Assembly: GCA_026397725.1 (NCBI GenBank)
Contig: JAPLUI010000327.1
Span: 18,062 to 82,061 of the forward strand
Origin: Verrucomicrobiota bacterium
GTDB taxonomy: Bacteria > Verrucomicrobiota > Verrucomicrobiia > Verrucomicrobiales > Akkermansiaceae
Direction: 5' to 3'
DNA length: 64,000 nt
Shown here: positions 37,560-47,371 of the stretch, piece after piece
Numbering within the stretch: position 1 is the first letter of the stretch
How the letters are laid out: each line of letters starts with the position of its first letter
The notes under the pieces: generated by a model
What the model saw: the letters and a program-made list of their open reading frames with translations, nothing else
The model's database searches: none
What the model was told of the DNA's origin: nothing
Program-made: the position numbers and the translations under genes

Positions 37560-37636
37560 TTCATCGTAAGATCGAAGCCATCCATCTCAAATACCGCCGC
37601 CGATCTGATTTCCAAACGCTTACAAAACACAAATAC

Positions 37637-39586
37637 ATGACATCCAATTGTCGCATCCACCTGGTGCTATTCTTTGCGCTCGCTGTTTTCTTTTCGGGTC
37701 ATTCCAGCGCCGCAGACCGTATGCCTAACTTCCTGTTCATTTGCACGGACGATCATCGCTGGGACGCGATGGGCGTCGTGCAGCGTGAACAGGGCGAGCG
37801 GGCACGTTTTCCCATGGTTTACAAGGAACTGGGAGACGTGCCGACGTGCTTCGCCATCCGCACCACCACCCATAAACTCATAAAATACCCGAATCTCCCC
37901 GAGTTCACCGAAGTCTTCGACCTCACCGCCGACCCATACGAAATCAAAAACCTGGTGTCGGACACCGCTCTAACATCAAAGCTCGATGCCGATCTGGGCC
38001 AGCTCATGAAAACGGTGAATTACACCGTGCCATCGAATGCAAACCAGGCCCGCCTGCCTGTTCCCACCAAGCCAAACGTCATCATCATCCTAGCCGACGA
38101 TCTCGGCTATGGTGATGTGCAGTGTTACAACCGCGAGCGCGGGAAAATCGCCACGCCTCACCTTGACCGGCTCGCCTCGCAGGGGATGCGCTTCACCGAC
38201 GCGCACACGTCCAGCGGCGTGTGCTCGCCGACACGCTACTCGCTGCTCACGGGTCGCTATCATTGGCGGTCACGGCTGCAGCAGGGCATCGTGGATTATC
38301 TCGGATCACCGCTCATCCCACCAGGGCGGCTCACGCTCGCGGGCCTGCTCAAGCAGCACGGATACCGCACGGGTATCATAGGGAAATGGCATCTCGGCTG
38401 GAATATGCAGCTTACGGACGAGGAGCGCAAACTGCTCAAGAGCTACGGCGGAAAGCCAGTTGGCGGAAGGCAAGTCATCGGCGTGGCGACGGACGAGGAC
38501 CGAACCGCATGGCGCACGATTTATTCGCGACAGCTTCGCGGCGGTCCGGTGACCCTCGGCTTCGATTCATACTTCGGCACCGATGTCCCGAACTGGCCCC
38601 CGTATTGTTTCATCGAGAATGACCGCACCATGGGCATCCCGAGCGAGCTGTTAGCCGCCGATGCGTTGCGGAAAAACCAAGCCAGCTTCCAAGGCCCTGC
38701 GCTGGCGGACTGGAAGCTGGAGAATGTGCTCCCGACGCTCGGCGACCGCGCGTGTGCGTTCATCGAGGACGCCGCGAAGAAGCCCGAGCCGTTCTTGCTC
38801 TACCTGCCGCTCACGGCTCCGCACACGCCCATCGCCGTGGCGGAGCAATGGCGCGGCAAGAGCGGACTGAACGACTATGCGGACTTCGTGATGCAGACCG
38901 ACGCGACGGTCGCCCGTGTGCTCGTATCGTTAGAGAAAAGCGGTGCCGCCGACAAGACCCTGGTGATTTTCACCAGCGACAACGGCTGCGCTCCTTACGC
39001 CGGAGTGAAGGACCTGGAAGCCAAAGGCCATTTCCCAAGCGGCCCGCTGCGCGGCTACAAAGCGGACGCATGGGAAGGCGGGCACCGCGTGCCGTTCATC
39101 GTGCGCTGGCCTGGCATCGTGAAGCCCGCGACGCGCTGCGACGCGCTCGTGCAACAGACGGATATCATGGCCACGCTCGCAGAAACGCTCGGCGCGAAGC
39201 TCCCCGCCAACGTGGGCGAAGACAGCGTGAGCCTCATGCCGTTGCTCAAAGGCAGTGATAAACCCACGCGCGAATACGCCGTCAGCCACGCATCAAGCGG
39301 CCTGCCCGCGCTGCGGAAAGGCTCATGGAAAATCATCTTCGGTCAAATGGGAGGCGGCTTCGGGGGCGCACCCGGCGTGGCAGAATCCGGCCAGCTCTAT
39401 GATCTTGCCGCCGACCTCGGAGAAACGAAAAACATCTGGTTAGATAAGCCCGAACTCGTCGCCGAACTAACAACCACGATGACCCGCCTTGTGACCGAAG
39501 GCCGCAGCACGCCCGGTGCGAAACAACAAAACGACGTGCCCGTGCGCTGGCAGCGATTCCTCCCGAGTTCTTCGCCAGCACAATAG
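37637..39586 (+). CDS. Sulfatase fused to the termini of a second, gutted sulfatase
   Basis: 649 residues from ATG 37637 (signal VLFFALAVFFSGHSSA). Residues ~27-55 are the N-terminus of one sulfatase (MPNFLFICTDDHRWDAMGVV). At about 37,810 this jumps to a sulfatase C-terminus (AIRTTTHKLIKYPNLPEFTE, VFDLTADPYEIKNLVSD) with no catalytic core. From ~residue 150 a complete second sulfatase follows: NVIIILADDLGYGDV, the formylglycine motif CSPTRYSLLTGR at ~195, GIIGKWHLGW, and LYDLAADLGETKNIW. The second unit should be active if its cysteine is converted to formylglycine; the first is only a remnant. The likely role is removing sulfate from a glycan. Confidence 0.85.
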   Translation: MTSNCRIHLVLFFALAVFFSGHSSAADRMPNFLFICTDDHRWDAMGVVQREQGERARFPMVYKELGDVPTCFAIRTTTHKLIKYPNLPEFTEVFDLTADPYEIKNLVSDTALTSKLDADLGQLMKTVNYTVPSNANQARLPVPTKPNVIIILADDLGYGDVQCYNRERGKIATPHLDRLASQGMRFTDAHTSSGVCSPTRYSLLTGRYHWRSRLQQGIVDYLGSPLIPPGRLTLAGLLKQHGYRTGIIGKWHLGWNMQLTDEERKLLKSYGGKPVGGRQVIGVATDEDRTAWRTIYSRQLRGGPVTLGFDSYFGTDVPNWPPYCFIENDRTMGIPSELLAADALRKNQASFQGPALADWKLENVLPTLGDRACAFIEDAAKKPEPFLLYLPLTAPHTPIAVAEQWRGKSGLNDYADFVMQTDATVARVLVSLEKSGAADKTLVIFTSDNGCAPYAGVKDLEAKGHFPSGPLRGYKADAWEGGHRVPFIVRWPGIVKPATRCDALVQQTDIMATLAETLGAKLPANVGEDSVSLMPLLKGSDKPTREYAVSHASSGLPALRKGSWKIIFGQMGGGFGGAPGVAESGQLYDLAADLGETKNIWLDKPELVAELTTTMTRLVTEGRSTPGAKQQNDVPVRWQRFLPSSSPAQ

Positions 39587-39761
39587 TCCGCATTTTCCCA
39601 TGCCATGAGAATGCGGCCTCTCTTCTCACAAGAGGGGCTCGGACGGCCCGCCCGCGATCTCCATTGGCCAACGCGCGAGCCGCCCGTTCCCCGATTTTCC
39701 CGGCAGCCAGAGTGATAAGAACTGCTATCTCGATCCGTATCGTCAAACATACTCCGTAATC

Positions 39762-40988
39762 ATGAAACCTACGCGCCTCCTCACCCATCGAGTTCTTCTC
39801 TTGCTTACATCACTCATCCTCGCGGTTCCGCTACAGGCGAAACCACTCCAGGTCTTCATCCTCGCCGGCCAGTCGAACATGGTAGGCCACGCCAAGGTCA
39901 CCACCTTCGAGCACATCGGCATGGACCCGGCCACCAAGCCGATGCTGGCCGAAATGCAGAACCCCGACGGCAAGCCGAAAGTCTGCAAGCGGGTGTGGAT
40001 CTCATCGCTCGGTAGCGCCGACACCGAACAGACGGGCAAGCTGACCACCGGCTTTGGCGCCAGCCAGAATGGTCCGAAGATCGGGCCGGAGTTCACGTTC
40101 GGCATTTACATGGAGCAGTTCACGGATGCGCCCATCCTGCTCATCAAGACCGCGTGGGGCGGCAAAAGCCTGAACACCGACTTCCGCCCGCCAAGCGCCG
40201 GTCCTTATGTGTTCAATGAGACACAGCTCGCTGGTTTCCAAAAGCAGGGCAAGGACATCGAGGCCATCAAAGCCGCCAAGGCGAAGGAAACGGGCGTGAA
40301 CTACCGGCTCATGGTCGAGCATGTGAAATCGGTACTCGGCGACATCAAGCGCATCGTCCCGAGCTACGCTGCCGCAGAGGGTTACGAGCTGGCCGGTTTT
40401 GTCTGGTTCCAAGGCTGGAACGACCTCGTGGATGGCGGCACCTATGCGAAACGCGACAAGCCCGGCGGCTACGATGCCTACAGTACAGCGATGGCGCACT
40501 TCATCCGCGATGTGCGCAAGGATCTGAACGCACCGAAAATGCCATTTGTCATCGGCGTGCTCGGTGTCGGCGGGCCGACGGACAAATATGGTCCTGATCA
40601 GCAGCGCTACAAGGCGACCCATCAGATTTTCCGCGATGCGATGGCAGCCCCGGCGCAGTTGCCGGAGTTCAAGGGAAACGTCGCCGCGGTGCGGACCGAG
40701 AACTATTGGGACCTCGAACTGACCGCCGCAAAAGCGAAGGACAACGCCATCAAACAAAAGGCCAGGAAGCTCGCCGCCGAGGACAAATTGAAACCCGCAG
40801 AGGAGAAAACCACGCTGGAAAAACTCCGCCTGGATGGCCTCAGCGAACGCGAGCGCCTCGTGCTGGAAAAAGGCATATCCAACCTTGAGTTCCACTATCT
40901 CGGCCCGGCCAAAATCCTCGGAGGCATCGGCAAAGGACTTGCCGAAGCGATGGCGGAACTCAAACAACTCAAAAAAACAAAGCCATGA
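39762..40988 (+). CDS. SASA-family carbohydrate acetylesterase
   Basis: 408 residues; signal peptide LLLLTSLILAVPLQA. Blocks: FILAGQSNMVGHAKV with the nucleophile Ser, GPEFTFGIYMEQF, IKTAWGGKSLN and GFVWFQGWNDLVDGG. A lysine-rich insertion at ~320-365 (AKAKDNAIKQKARKLAAEDK) is unusual and probably helical. The stop overlaps the start of the DUF6288 gene by 4 bases (ATGA at 40,985), implying that the two are translated together. Likely deacetylates the same glycan on which the DUF6288 protein acts. Confidence 0.85.
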   Translation: MKPTRLLTHRVLLLLTSLILAVPLQAKPLQVFILAGQSNMVGHAKVTTFEHIGMDPATKPMLAEMQNPDGKPKVCKRVWISSLGSADTEQTGKLTTGFGASQNGPKIGPEFTFGIYMEQFTDAPILLIKTAWGGKSLNTDFRPPSAGPYVFNETQLAGFQKQGKDIEAIKAAKAKETGVNYRLMVEHVKSVLGDIKRIVPSYAAAEGYELAGFVWFQGWNDLVDGGTYAKRDKPGGYDAYSTAMAHFIRDVRKDLNAPKMPFVIGVLGVGGPTDKYGPDQQRYKATHQIFRDAMAAPAQLPEFKGNVAAVRTENYWDLELTAAKAKDNAIKQKARKLAAEDKLKPAEEKTTLEKLRLDGLSERERLVLEKGISNLEFHYLGPAKILGGIGKGLAEAMAELKQLKKTKP

Positions 40989-43378
40989 AAACCGCACTCA
41001 TTTCTCTAGCAGTCGTCGCCATTCTCGCCACGCCCGACCCGGTTTTCGGGGCGGGAAAGCAAACGGCGATGACCCTTCCCGACTTCACCAAAGGCGAACG
41101 GATCCCAGATGGGGCGACCCACGACTGGAACCTCGGAGCCACCGGCGCGCGTGGCTGGATGTATTGTGATAAAATGGTCACCTCCGATGCCCGCCAAATT
41201 TCCATTACCAAGGTGGACAAGGGTTCCCCAGCCGCTGGCGTTCTCGCAGTTGGCGACGTGATTCTCGGCGTCGGCGGCAAGCCATTTTCCTATGATCCAC
41301 GCACCGAAATGGGCAAGGCTCTGACCCTCGCCGAAGCGGATGCCGGTAAAGGCAGTCTCACCCTGACCCGCTGGCGTGCAGGCAGCTCGGCGGAGGTCGT
41401 GGTGAAAATTCCGGTGCTCGGAACCTACAGTGCCACCGCGCCGTATAATTGCCCGAAGTCCAAACGCATTCTCGAACAAGGATGCAAGGAACTCGCCGCG
41501 CGCATGGCGGATCCCTCCTACTCGAAACGGCTGAACCCCATCCCCCGATCACTCAATGCCCTCGCCTTGTTAGCCAGCGGCGACCCGAGCTACCTTCCGC
41601 TGTTAAAGAAGGAAACCGTATGGGCCGCGAACTTCACCACCGAAGCGATGGCAACATGGTATTATGGTTACATCATGATGTTTCTATCCGAATATAAGAT
41701 CGCGACGGGCGATGATTCGGTGATGCCCGGCTTGACACGGCTGGCACTCGAAGCCGCCCACGGTCAAAGCGCGGTGGGCTCGTGGGGCCACAAGTTCGCG
41801 CAGCCCGACGGGCGGCTGTTCGGCTACGGGATGATGAACTCCCCCGGCGTGCCGCTCACTTCCTCGATGGCGATGGCGCGCATGGCTGGGGTGAAGGATC
41901 CGGCCTTGGATCTGGCGATCGAACGCAGTGCGAAGTTGCTGCGATTTTACATTGGCAAAGGCTGCATCCCCTATGGCGATCACCAGCCATGGATGCAAAC
42001 TCACGAGGACAATGGCAAGTGCGGCATGGTCGCGGTCATGTTCAACTTGCTCGGCGAGGCAAAAGGCGCGGAGTTCTTTTCGCGCATGTCCGTCGCCTCT
42101 TACGGCGCCGAGCGCGATTGCGGGCACACCGGCAATTTCTTCAATATCCTCTGGTCCATGCCGGGGGTTGCCCAGTCGGGACCACAGGCCACCGGGGCGT
42201 GGATGGGCGAGTTTGGAACGTGGTATTTCGACCTCGCACGCGGTTCGGCAGGAAATTTCCTCCATCAAGGACCGCCTGAGATGGCGAACGACAAGTATGC
42301 AGGATGGGATGCCAGCGGTGGCTATCTGTTAGCCTACGCCATGCCGCTCAAAAACATCCTGCTCACCGGCAAACAACCGAACCTGGCACCGCAGCTCGAT
42401 GCCACCGCCGCCAAGGCTCTGGTTCTCGATGGTCGCGGTTGGACCAACAAGGATCGCAACAGCGCCTATGACAAACTCAGCCCGGATCAACTGCTGGAAT
42501 GCCTTGGCAGTTGGTCGCCGATTGTGCGTGATCGCGCCGCCATGGCACTGGGTCGCCGCAAAGGAGATCAGCCGGTCACCGCCCTCGTGAAAATGCTTTC
42601 CGCCACGCGTCTCGAAACCCGCTACGGCGCCTGCGATGCGCTCGCGTCATTGAAAGAAACCGCCGCTCCCGCCGTGCCGGAACTAACAAGACTTCTTGAG
42701 CATGACGATCTCTGGATGCGCGTCAAAGCCGCCGAGACATTGTCGGGCATCGGCGCTCCCGCCATGTCCACGGCCCCGTTCCTGCTGGAGCGACTCGCTC
42801 GGAAGACCTCTGCCGAAGATCCGCGTGGTATGGAGCAACGCTATCTATGCTTCAATGTCTTTGGAAAAATGTTGAAAAATTCACTCGCCGGCGTGGACCA
42901 GACCCTGCTCCGCAAAGCAGTGGTCGCTGGACTGCAAAATCAGGACGGTCGCGCCCGCGGCGCGATCGGCGGCATCTATCAGCAGTTGGGCTATGAGGAA
43001 ATCAAACCACTGCTTCCCGCCATCCGCCAGGCGATCGTCGAACCGGCGCCGAGTGGAGAAATGTTTGCCGCCGGCATCCGCCTCGCCGGGATCGACATCC
43101 TCGCCAAGCACCGCATCAAAGAAGGCATGGAGCTATGCTTCGTGGTCATGGACATCGAGCAGTGGGGCAAGGGCAATCGAATCCCGCGCTGCCTCAAAAC
43201 CCTCGCAACCTACGGTGCCGCCGCCAAGCCCATGCTGCCGCGCCTCCGCCAACTCGAAAAAGACCTGTTCGTCCACCCCGAGGCCAAGGGGTTGCAACCC
43301 TTTATCGACCAACTCCGCTCCCTCATCAAGGACATCGAGAACGCCACCGGGACCGTCGAACTGAGGAGTCTCAACTAA
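40985..43378 (+). CDS. DUF6288 protein, paralogue of the one at 31,013
   Basis: 797 residues with signal peptide (LAVVAILATPDPVFGAG). Same layout: PDZ-like (ITKVDKGSPAAGVLAVGDVI), toroid (GQSAVGSWGHKFAQPDGRLF, YGDHQPWMQTHEDNGKCG, DCGHTGNFFNILWSMPG) and HEAT-like tail. Most of the protein aligns with the first copy without gaps; the His, Asp and Asn of the HxDNGKCG and GHTGNFFN motifs are retained, so they may form the active site. Translationally coupled to the SASA esterase. Directly followed by a SASA 3' remnant. Confidence 0.8.
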   Translation: MKTALISLAVVAILATPDPVFGAGKQTAMTLPDFTKGERIPDGATHDWNLGATGARGWMYCDKMVTSDARQISITKVDKGSPAAGVLAVGDVILGVGGKPFSYDPRTEMGKALTLAEADAGKGSLTLTRWRAGSSAEVVVKIPVLGTYSATAPYNCPKSKRILEQGCKELAARMADPSYSKRLNPIPRSLNALALLASGDPSYLPLLKKETVWAANFTTEAMATWYYGYIMMFLSEYKIATGDDSVMPGLTRLALEAAHGQSAVGSWGHKFAQPDGRLFGYGMMNSPGVPLTSSMAMARMAGVKDPALDLAIERSAKLLRFYIGKGCIPYGDHQPWMQTHEDNGKCGMVAVMFNLLGEAKGAEFFSRMSVASYGAERDCGHTGNFFNILWSMPGVAQSGPQATGAWMGEFGTWYFDLARGSAGNFLHQGPPEMANDKYAGWDASGGYLLAYAMPLKNILLTGKQPNLAPQLDATAAKALVLDGRGWTNKDRNSAYDKLSPDQLLECLGSWSPIVRDRAAMALGRRKGDQPVTALVKMLSATRLETRYGACDALASLKETAAPAVPELTRLLEHDDLWMRVKAAETLSGIGAPAMSTAPFLLERLARKTSAEDPRGMEQRYLCFNVFGKMLKNSLAGVDQTLLRKAVVAGLQNQDGRARGAIGGIYQQLGYEEIKPLLPAIRQAIVEPAPSGEMFAAGIRLAGIDILAKHRIKEGMELCFVVMDIEQWGKGNRIPRCLKTLATYGAAAKPMLPRLRQLEKDLFVHPEAKGLQPFIDQLRSLIKDIENATGTVELRSLN

Positions 43379-43386
43379 CATTATGT

Positions 43387-43455
43387 CTGATAGCTAAATC
43401 CATGGACGAAGCGATGGCGGGCCTTGAGTCCGGCAGCGCCACGATCTCGAGGTAG
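43387..43455 (+). pseudogene. 3' remnant of a SASA esterase
   Basis: 23 codons reading LIAKSMDEAMAGLESGSATI and ending in TAG match the last codons of the SASA gene at 36,201 (LIGKSMGDAMLGLESG). No start or upstream part exists; it begins eight bases after the DUF6288 stop. A whole esterase gene has been lost except its tail. Confidence 0.75.
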
Positions 43456-43508
43456 GCCGCCCGGCCGGATCACCTAACCATTTCACACCCGTCATCGGAT
43501 CATGAAAA
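43387..43508 (+). repeat. Direct repeat, copy 2: SASA gene end plus spacer
   Basis: Matches 37,131-37,247, including TAGGCCGCCCGGCCGGATC and the spacer leading into ATGAAAAA. Here the ATG belongs to the LamG protein at 43,502; at copy 1 it opens a ruined frame. Confidence 0.75.
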
Positions 43509-45508
43509 ATCTCATTTGTTTGTTTTTGATCACCCCGTGCCTGGCAATGGGTCAGAAAGTCCTGATGCAGTGGGACTTCGACAACATCACGAACAGGACA
43601 TGCATCGAACCTGGAACCGGGATTGCCGACACGATCGAGGGGAATTTCGAGGAAGCGCCCGGCGTTGCCGGGAAAGGATTGCGCCTGGACGGATTCACCA
43701 CCCGGGTGGTTCGCAGCGCGGCCGGCTTGAAGAACCCGGGCAGCGATTTCTCGGTCGAAGCATGGGTTTCCCTCGGAGAATATCCGTGGAACTGGTGCCC
43801 GGTGATCACCACCGAATCGGATGAAGTCAAAGGCTACCGCCTGACCATTGGGCCATTGGGACAGGTATCGCTGGAGGTGGCCATCGGGGAGCAGTGGATC
43901 TGCTGTACCAGCGCGGAGGAAACGATGCCTCTCAGAAAATGGATGCACCTGGCGGGCGTCTGCCGCGGGGGAAAGGAAATGAGCCTGTATGTGAACGGGG
44001 AGTTGGCGGCTTCGGTGCCCATCAATGGTTCGGTGATCCACGCCGCAAAAGCGCAAGGCGTCCTTGGGATGGTGGCGGCCCCCGCAAAACCATCCGATAT
44101 CATCCGGACCTGGGGCACGATGTCGGACTATTACGGCCTGGAGGGAATTGTTGACGAGGTCCGGGTGTATGATGGGGCGATGTCTGCCAAGCAGATCAAG
44201 GAGCGGTATTCGGCAGTCACGGTTGGCGTGCCCGACATCCCGGTCCATCGCTTGCCGGTGTTAGAGAAACACCCGGGCCGGTTCGGGGCTTATTATACCA
44301 AATTGAAGTATTTCCCGGGCTGGGACAACACCTGGCCGGTGGACAACGACCCGGATGTCGTCGTCTGCTTCGACATGTCCCCCGTGAAACTGGTGTTCTG
44401 GCGGGGAACCCGCTATGGTCCCGCGTGGGTGTCGGAAAACGAGAACTGGATGGCCGACCAGAGCGTGGAAACCTGGGCTTCCGGCAAGAACGACACCGAG
44501 GGGTGCTTCGAGCACATGCAGGACCGCCACTGCCGTTTCTCTCACGTGAGGATCATCGAGAACACCGCCTCACGGGCCGTCGTGCATTGGAGGTATGCGC
44601 CGGTCAGTTCGCACGATAACACCTGGAAGCCGGACGAAAAGACGGGGTGGGAAGGCTGGGTGGACGAGTACTATTATGTTTATCCGGACGCGTCCGGCGT
44701 GAGGAAGGTCTCGTGGAACAAAGGCACGATTGGCCCCCCGGTCCAGTACCAGGAATCGCTGCCCCTCCTGCAACCCGGCCAACGCAAAACCGATCTGCTA
44801 GATAAGGATTACGTGACGATCGGCGATTACGATTTCAACCAGCGGCCGGTTCCGCAGGATCTCCCGAGTCAGCCCGCCGATTGGCCTAAGAATTGCACCG
44901 TCCAACAATTCAATTTCAAATCCGAGAACAAACCATTTATATGCTTCGAGCCTGGAAACCGGATGTTTGTCAGATATGTCGCGCTGGGTTACAATCATTT
45001 CCCGGTCGGACAGGCCCGGTGCGACGGGCGATGGATTCGGATGCTCGACCGCCCGTCTCATGTGTCCAGTTCCCCGGTCTCTGATCCGGTCATCCACGAG
45101 AACGGAAATCGCGGCTATTGGAACGGACTTTATGGGATGAACCGGATGAGCATGAACGAACTCATCCAATTTGGCCGTTCATGGGCTTACCCCGCCGAAT
45201 TATCCCTGACCGGATCGGGATTCGCGTCGCGGGGGTACGACAAAAGTCAGCGGTGCTATCAGATTGAGGGGAACGATCCGGGAGGCAGGTTTTTGGAAAT
45301 CGACCTCCAGGGCAGCAAGGACTCTCCCGTCGTCAATCCCGCCATCAGGGTGAGAAACTGGAACTCGGATGAGGCGAAGATCCTGATAAACGGAATACCC
45401 AGCGACCATTGCCGAATGGGCTTCAGCCATGAACTCGATGGAACCGACCTGGTTTTATTCGCGTTCATCAACCAGACGGCGCCGGTGAAAATAACCGTTG
45501 CAAAGTGA
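43502..45508 (+). CDS. Secreted LamG-domain protein of unknown activity
   Basis: 668 residues; signal peptide ICLFLITPCLAMGQ. Residues ~20-240 are a LamG/concanavalin-like domain in normal order (FSVEAWVSLGEYPWNWCPVI, MSLYVNGELAASVP, LEGIVDEVRVYDGAMSAKQI). The remaining ~420 residues (YTKLKYFPGWDNTWPVDNDP, DRHCRFSHVRIIENTASRAV, VDEYYYVYPDASGVRKVSWN) are rich in Trp, Tyr and Asp and look like a beta-rich polysaccharide-active domain, but I do not recognise the family. It contrasts with the permuted LamG domains at 1-2557 and 14,155. Confidence 0.65.
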   Translation: MKNLICLFLITPCLAMGQKVLMQWDFDNITNRTCIEPGTGIADTIEGNFEEAPGVAGKGLRLDGFTTRVVRSAAGLKNPGSDFSVEAWVSLGEYPWNWCPVITTESDEVKGYRLTIGPLGQVSLEVAIGEQWICCTSAEETMPLRKWMHLAGVCRGGKEMSLYVNGELAASVPINGSVIHAAKAQGVLGMVAAPAKPSDIIRTWGTMSDYYGLEGIVDEVRVYDGAMSAKQIKERYSAVTVGVPDIPVHRLPVLEKHPGRFGAYYTKLKYFPGWDNTWPVDNDPDVVVCFDMSPVKLVFWRGTRYGPAWVSENENWMADQSVETWASGKNDTEGCFEHMQDRHCRFSHVRIIENTASRAVVHWRYAPVSSHDNTWKPDEKTGWEGWVDEYYYVYPDASGVRKVSWNKGTIGPPVQYQESLPLLQPGQRKTDLLDKDYVTIGDYDFNQRPVPQDLPSQPADWPKNCTVQQFNFKSENKPFICFEPGNRMFVRYVALGYNHFPVGQARCDGRWIRMLDRPSHVSSSPVSDPVIHENGNRGYWNGLYGMNRMSMNELIQFGRSWAYPAELSLTGSGFASRGYDKSQRCYQIEGNDPGGRFLEIDLQGSKDSPVVNPAIRVRNWNSDEAKILINGIPSDHCRMGFSHELDGTDLVLFAFINQTAPVKITVAK

Positions 45509-45609
45509 CGATTCCATGGTGCGGATGAAACACCGCGCATCCCGCGCGAGTATCTGCTTCTACCCACACCGTCTCTTCTTCTCAAGCGCACTCAACCACA
45601 ATCAACACC

Positions 45610-47346
45610 ATGCCCCGCACCAACCGCCGCAACACTCCCATTTTTCCCGTCCTCTGGTCCCGCCTCCGGCTCTATCAACGGCCTTCGCCCCGCAAGCGGT
45701 ATTCCAGCAGACCGCCACTGTTTTCATCTTGCCTGCTCCTTGTTTCCGTCCTGCCGCTGACGGCGCTGTTCGCTGCGGATGACACGGTCCATCAAGGACA
45801 TGTCGGCGGATACACGTCTGTGGAAAAAAAGAAAGCGGATGAATCCTACAACGCGGGATTCTCGCTGTATGCGGCGGCGTGGCCGTTGCAGCGCGAGTAT
45901 CCCGGGCAAAATTTCCAGTCGGGGCTGTTCGGCACCTGGATGTTTCCACAGCATGACCAACCCGCGCCTGTCAAACTTTATTCAGATATCGAGGGCGGTC
46001 TCGGTTGGTGGCGTGGCACGAGTTTTTCGACGGAGACCCCGAAATTTCATATGGGCGGGGTGCAGCAGAACTTCAGCGGATGGGCTAACGGACCCGGCGC
46101 GGGGGCTGGAAGAGACTGGGATAAGCCTAGGGGTGGATACGGTGTGGCACAACTGAGTCCCTGGCTGCTGTTTCCTCTGAACGGCCTGAGTCTGAAACAA
46201 GGAACCTGCGGTGAACTGTTCGGCTACGGCTACCTGCCGCTGCCGCTCACCGACGCGAAATCCACCACCGCAGGCAAGAACGTCCCCACGGGAAACCAAT
46301 GCTGGACCTTGTTTCTGAACACCGGAAATTTCAAAGGTCCGCTTGCCTTCTTCACGCCCTATTTCTGGTCCCGCGCGTCAGTGGATGATCCCCAACTGAG
46401 CGGAATGTTTTTAGACACTCGCCCCTCGCAAGCGAATAAACCCTTCTCGATGGAAACGCAGCATATTGCCTGCGCTCAAGCCACCGACTCGAAAGGTCAG
46501 ACTTACGCCCGGATGGCCCCGACCCAGTATCCCATGGGGCCCGATGGTGATTCGGTGGTATTGCACCGCCTTGCGGTTTACAATCGGAAGGCCCTCTGGG
46601 ATGGGGTCAAGGCCTGGTTCGATGGCGGTGCTCCGGTTGACGGCGCCATTGCCCCGGAGGGGACATGCGTGCAAGAATTCGAGGGGCGGGGCGGAGCCAA
46701 CTGGAAGATCAACATGAGTCATGTCCCCAAGGAGGAACTCGCCGCGCTCGCCGCAGACGTGTTCATGCAACCTACCGTGCCTGATCCGGCTACCTTCGCG
46801 TTCCGCTGGAACAATAAATTGGTTGCGAGAACCAATACCAAAGCCGGTTCTCTGGTGACACTGCCGGAATACTATCACTTGGTGAAAGATGATAAGAATA
46901 AGAATGGCAAGTGGGTTGCGGTGACGGCCCGCGAAGTGCCCGTTGAAACCGGACTGGCCAAGGTCAGCTTCAAACGACCCGAGGAAAAGCCCTTGCCTCC
47001 CTTGGTCACTCCAGAGGACGCACAGAGTTGCTGGAAGAAGCCCGGCCCGAAGGCAGGGCCTTTCAAAGCAAATCCCGGAGACGGCAGTACCGTGACCTAC
47101 TATTGGTATCGGTTTGCCGACCAACCCGCGTTACTCAATGCGGATTTGACGGATGCGGAGCGCGAGACCCTGCAGCAGCGGGTGGAGAAACTCCACCGCC
47201 ACTGGACCAAGGACCGCGCGTACCTGGCACCGCCAACGGTCGGCAAACTGGCGGATCTTGACCCGGCCCTGATTGTGACGCCGCCGACCGGCCTGGAGGT
47301 GGGGTATGTGCCTATCGCCACGCGGCAGGAATTGAAGATAAAGTGA
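45610..47346 (+). CDS. Secreted protein of unknown function
   Basis: 578 residues. The N-terminus is long and basic before a hydrophobic signal (LLLVSVLPLTALFAADD); no internal Met offers a better start. The body is rich in aromatic residues and glycines (FQSGLFGTWMFPQHDQPAPV, IEGGLGWWRGTSFSTETPKF, GNQCWTLFLNTGNFKGPLAF, FTPYFWSRAS). The last part contains a helical, charged segment (DAERETLQQRVEKLHRHWTK). I do not recognise a family. It lies 101 bp after the LamG gene and before the amidohydrolase remnant. Confidence 0.6.
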   Translation: MPRTNRRNTPIFPVLWSRLRLYQRPSPRKRYSSRPPLFSSCLLLVSVLPLTALFAADDTVHQGHVGGYTSVEKKKADESYNAGFSLYAAAWPLQREYPGQNFQSGLFGTWMFPQHDQPAPVKLYSDIEGGLGWWRGTSFSTETPKFHMGGVQQNFSGWANGPGAGAGRDWDKPRGGYGVAQLSPWLLFPLNGLSLKQGTCGELFGYGYLPLPLTDAKSTTAGKNVPTGNQCWTLFLNTGNFKGPLAFFTPYFWSRASVDDPQLSGMFLDTRPSQANKPFSMETQHIACAQATDSKGQTYARMAPTQYPMGPDGDSVVLHRLAVYNRKALWDGVKAWFDGGAPVDGAIAPEGTCVQEFEGRGGANWKINMSHVPKEELAALAADVFMQPTVPDPATFAFRWNNKLVARTNTKAGSLVTLPEYYHLVKDDKNKNGKWVAVTAREVPVETGLAKVSFKRPEEKPLPPLVTPEDAQSCWKKPGPKAGPFKANPGDGSTVTYYWYRFADQPALLNADLTDAERETLQQRVEKLHRHWTKDRAYLAPPTVGKLADLDPALIVTPPTGLEVGYVPIATRQELKIK

Positions 47347-47371
47347 TGTGTCAGGCACAGGAACCAATGTG

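Noticed and set aside
39587..39761. Possible terminator hairpins after the sulfatase
   Set aside because: CCGCATT/AATGCGG can pair, but with a 15-base loop and no T-run; too weak to annotate. Nothing else is visible in this gap.
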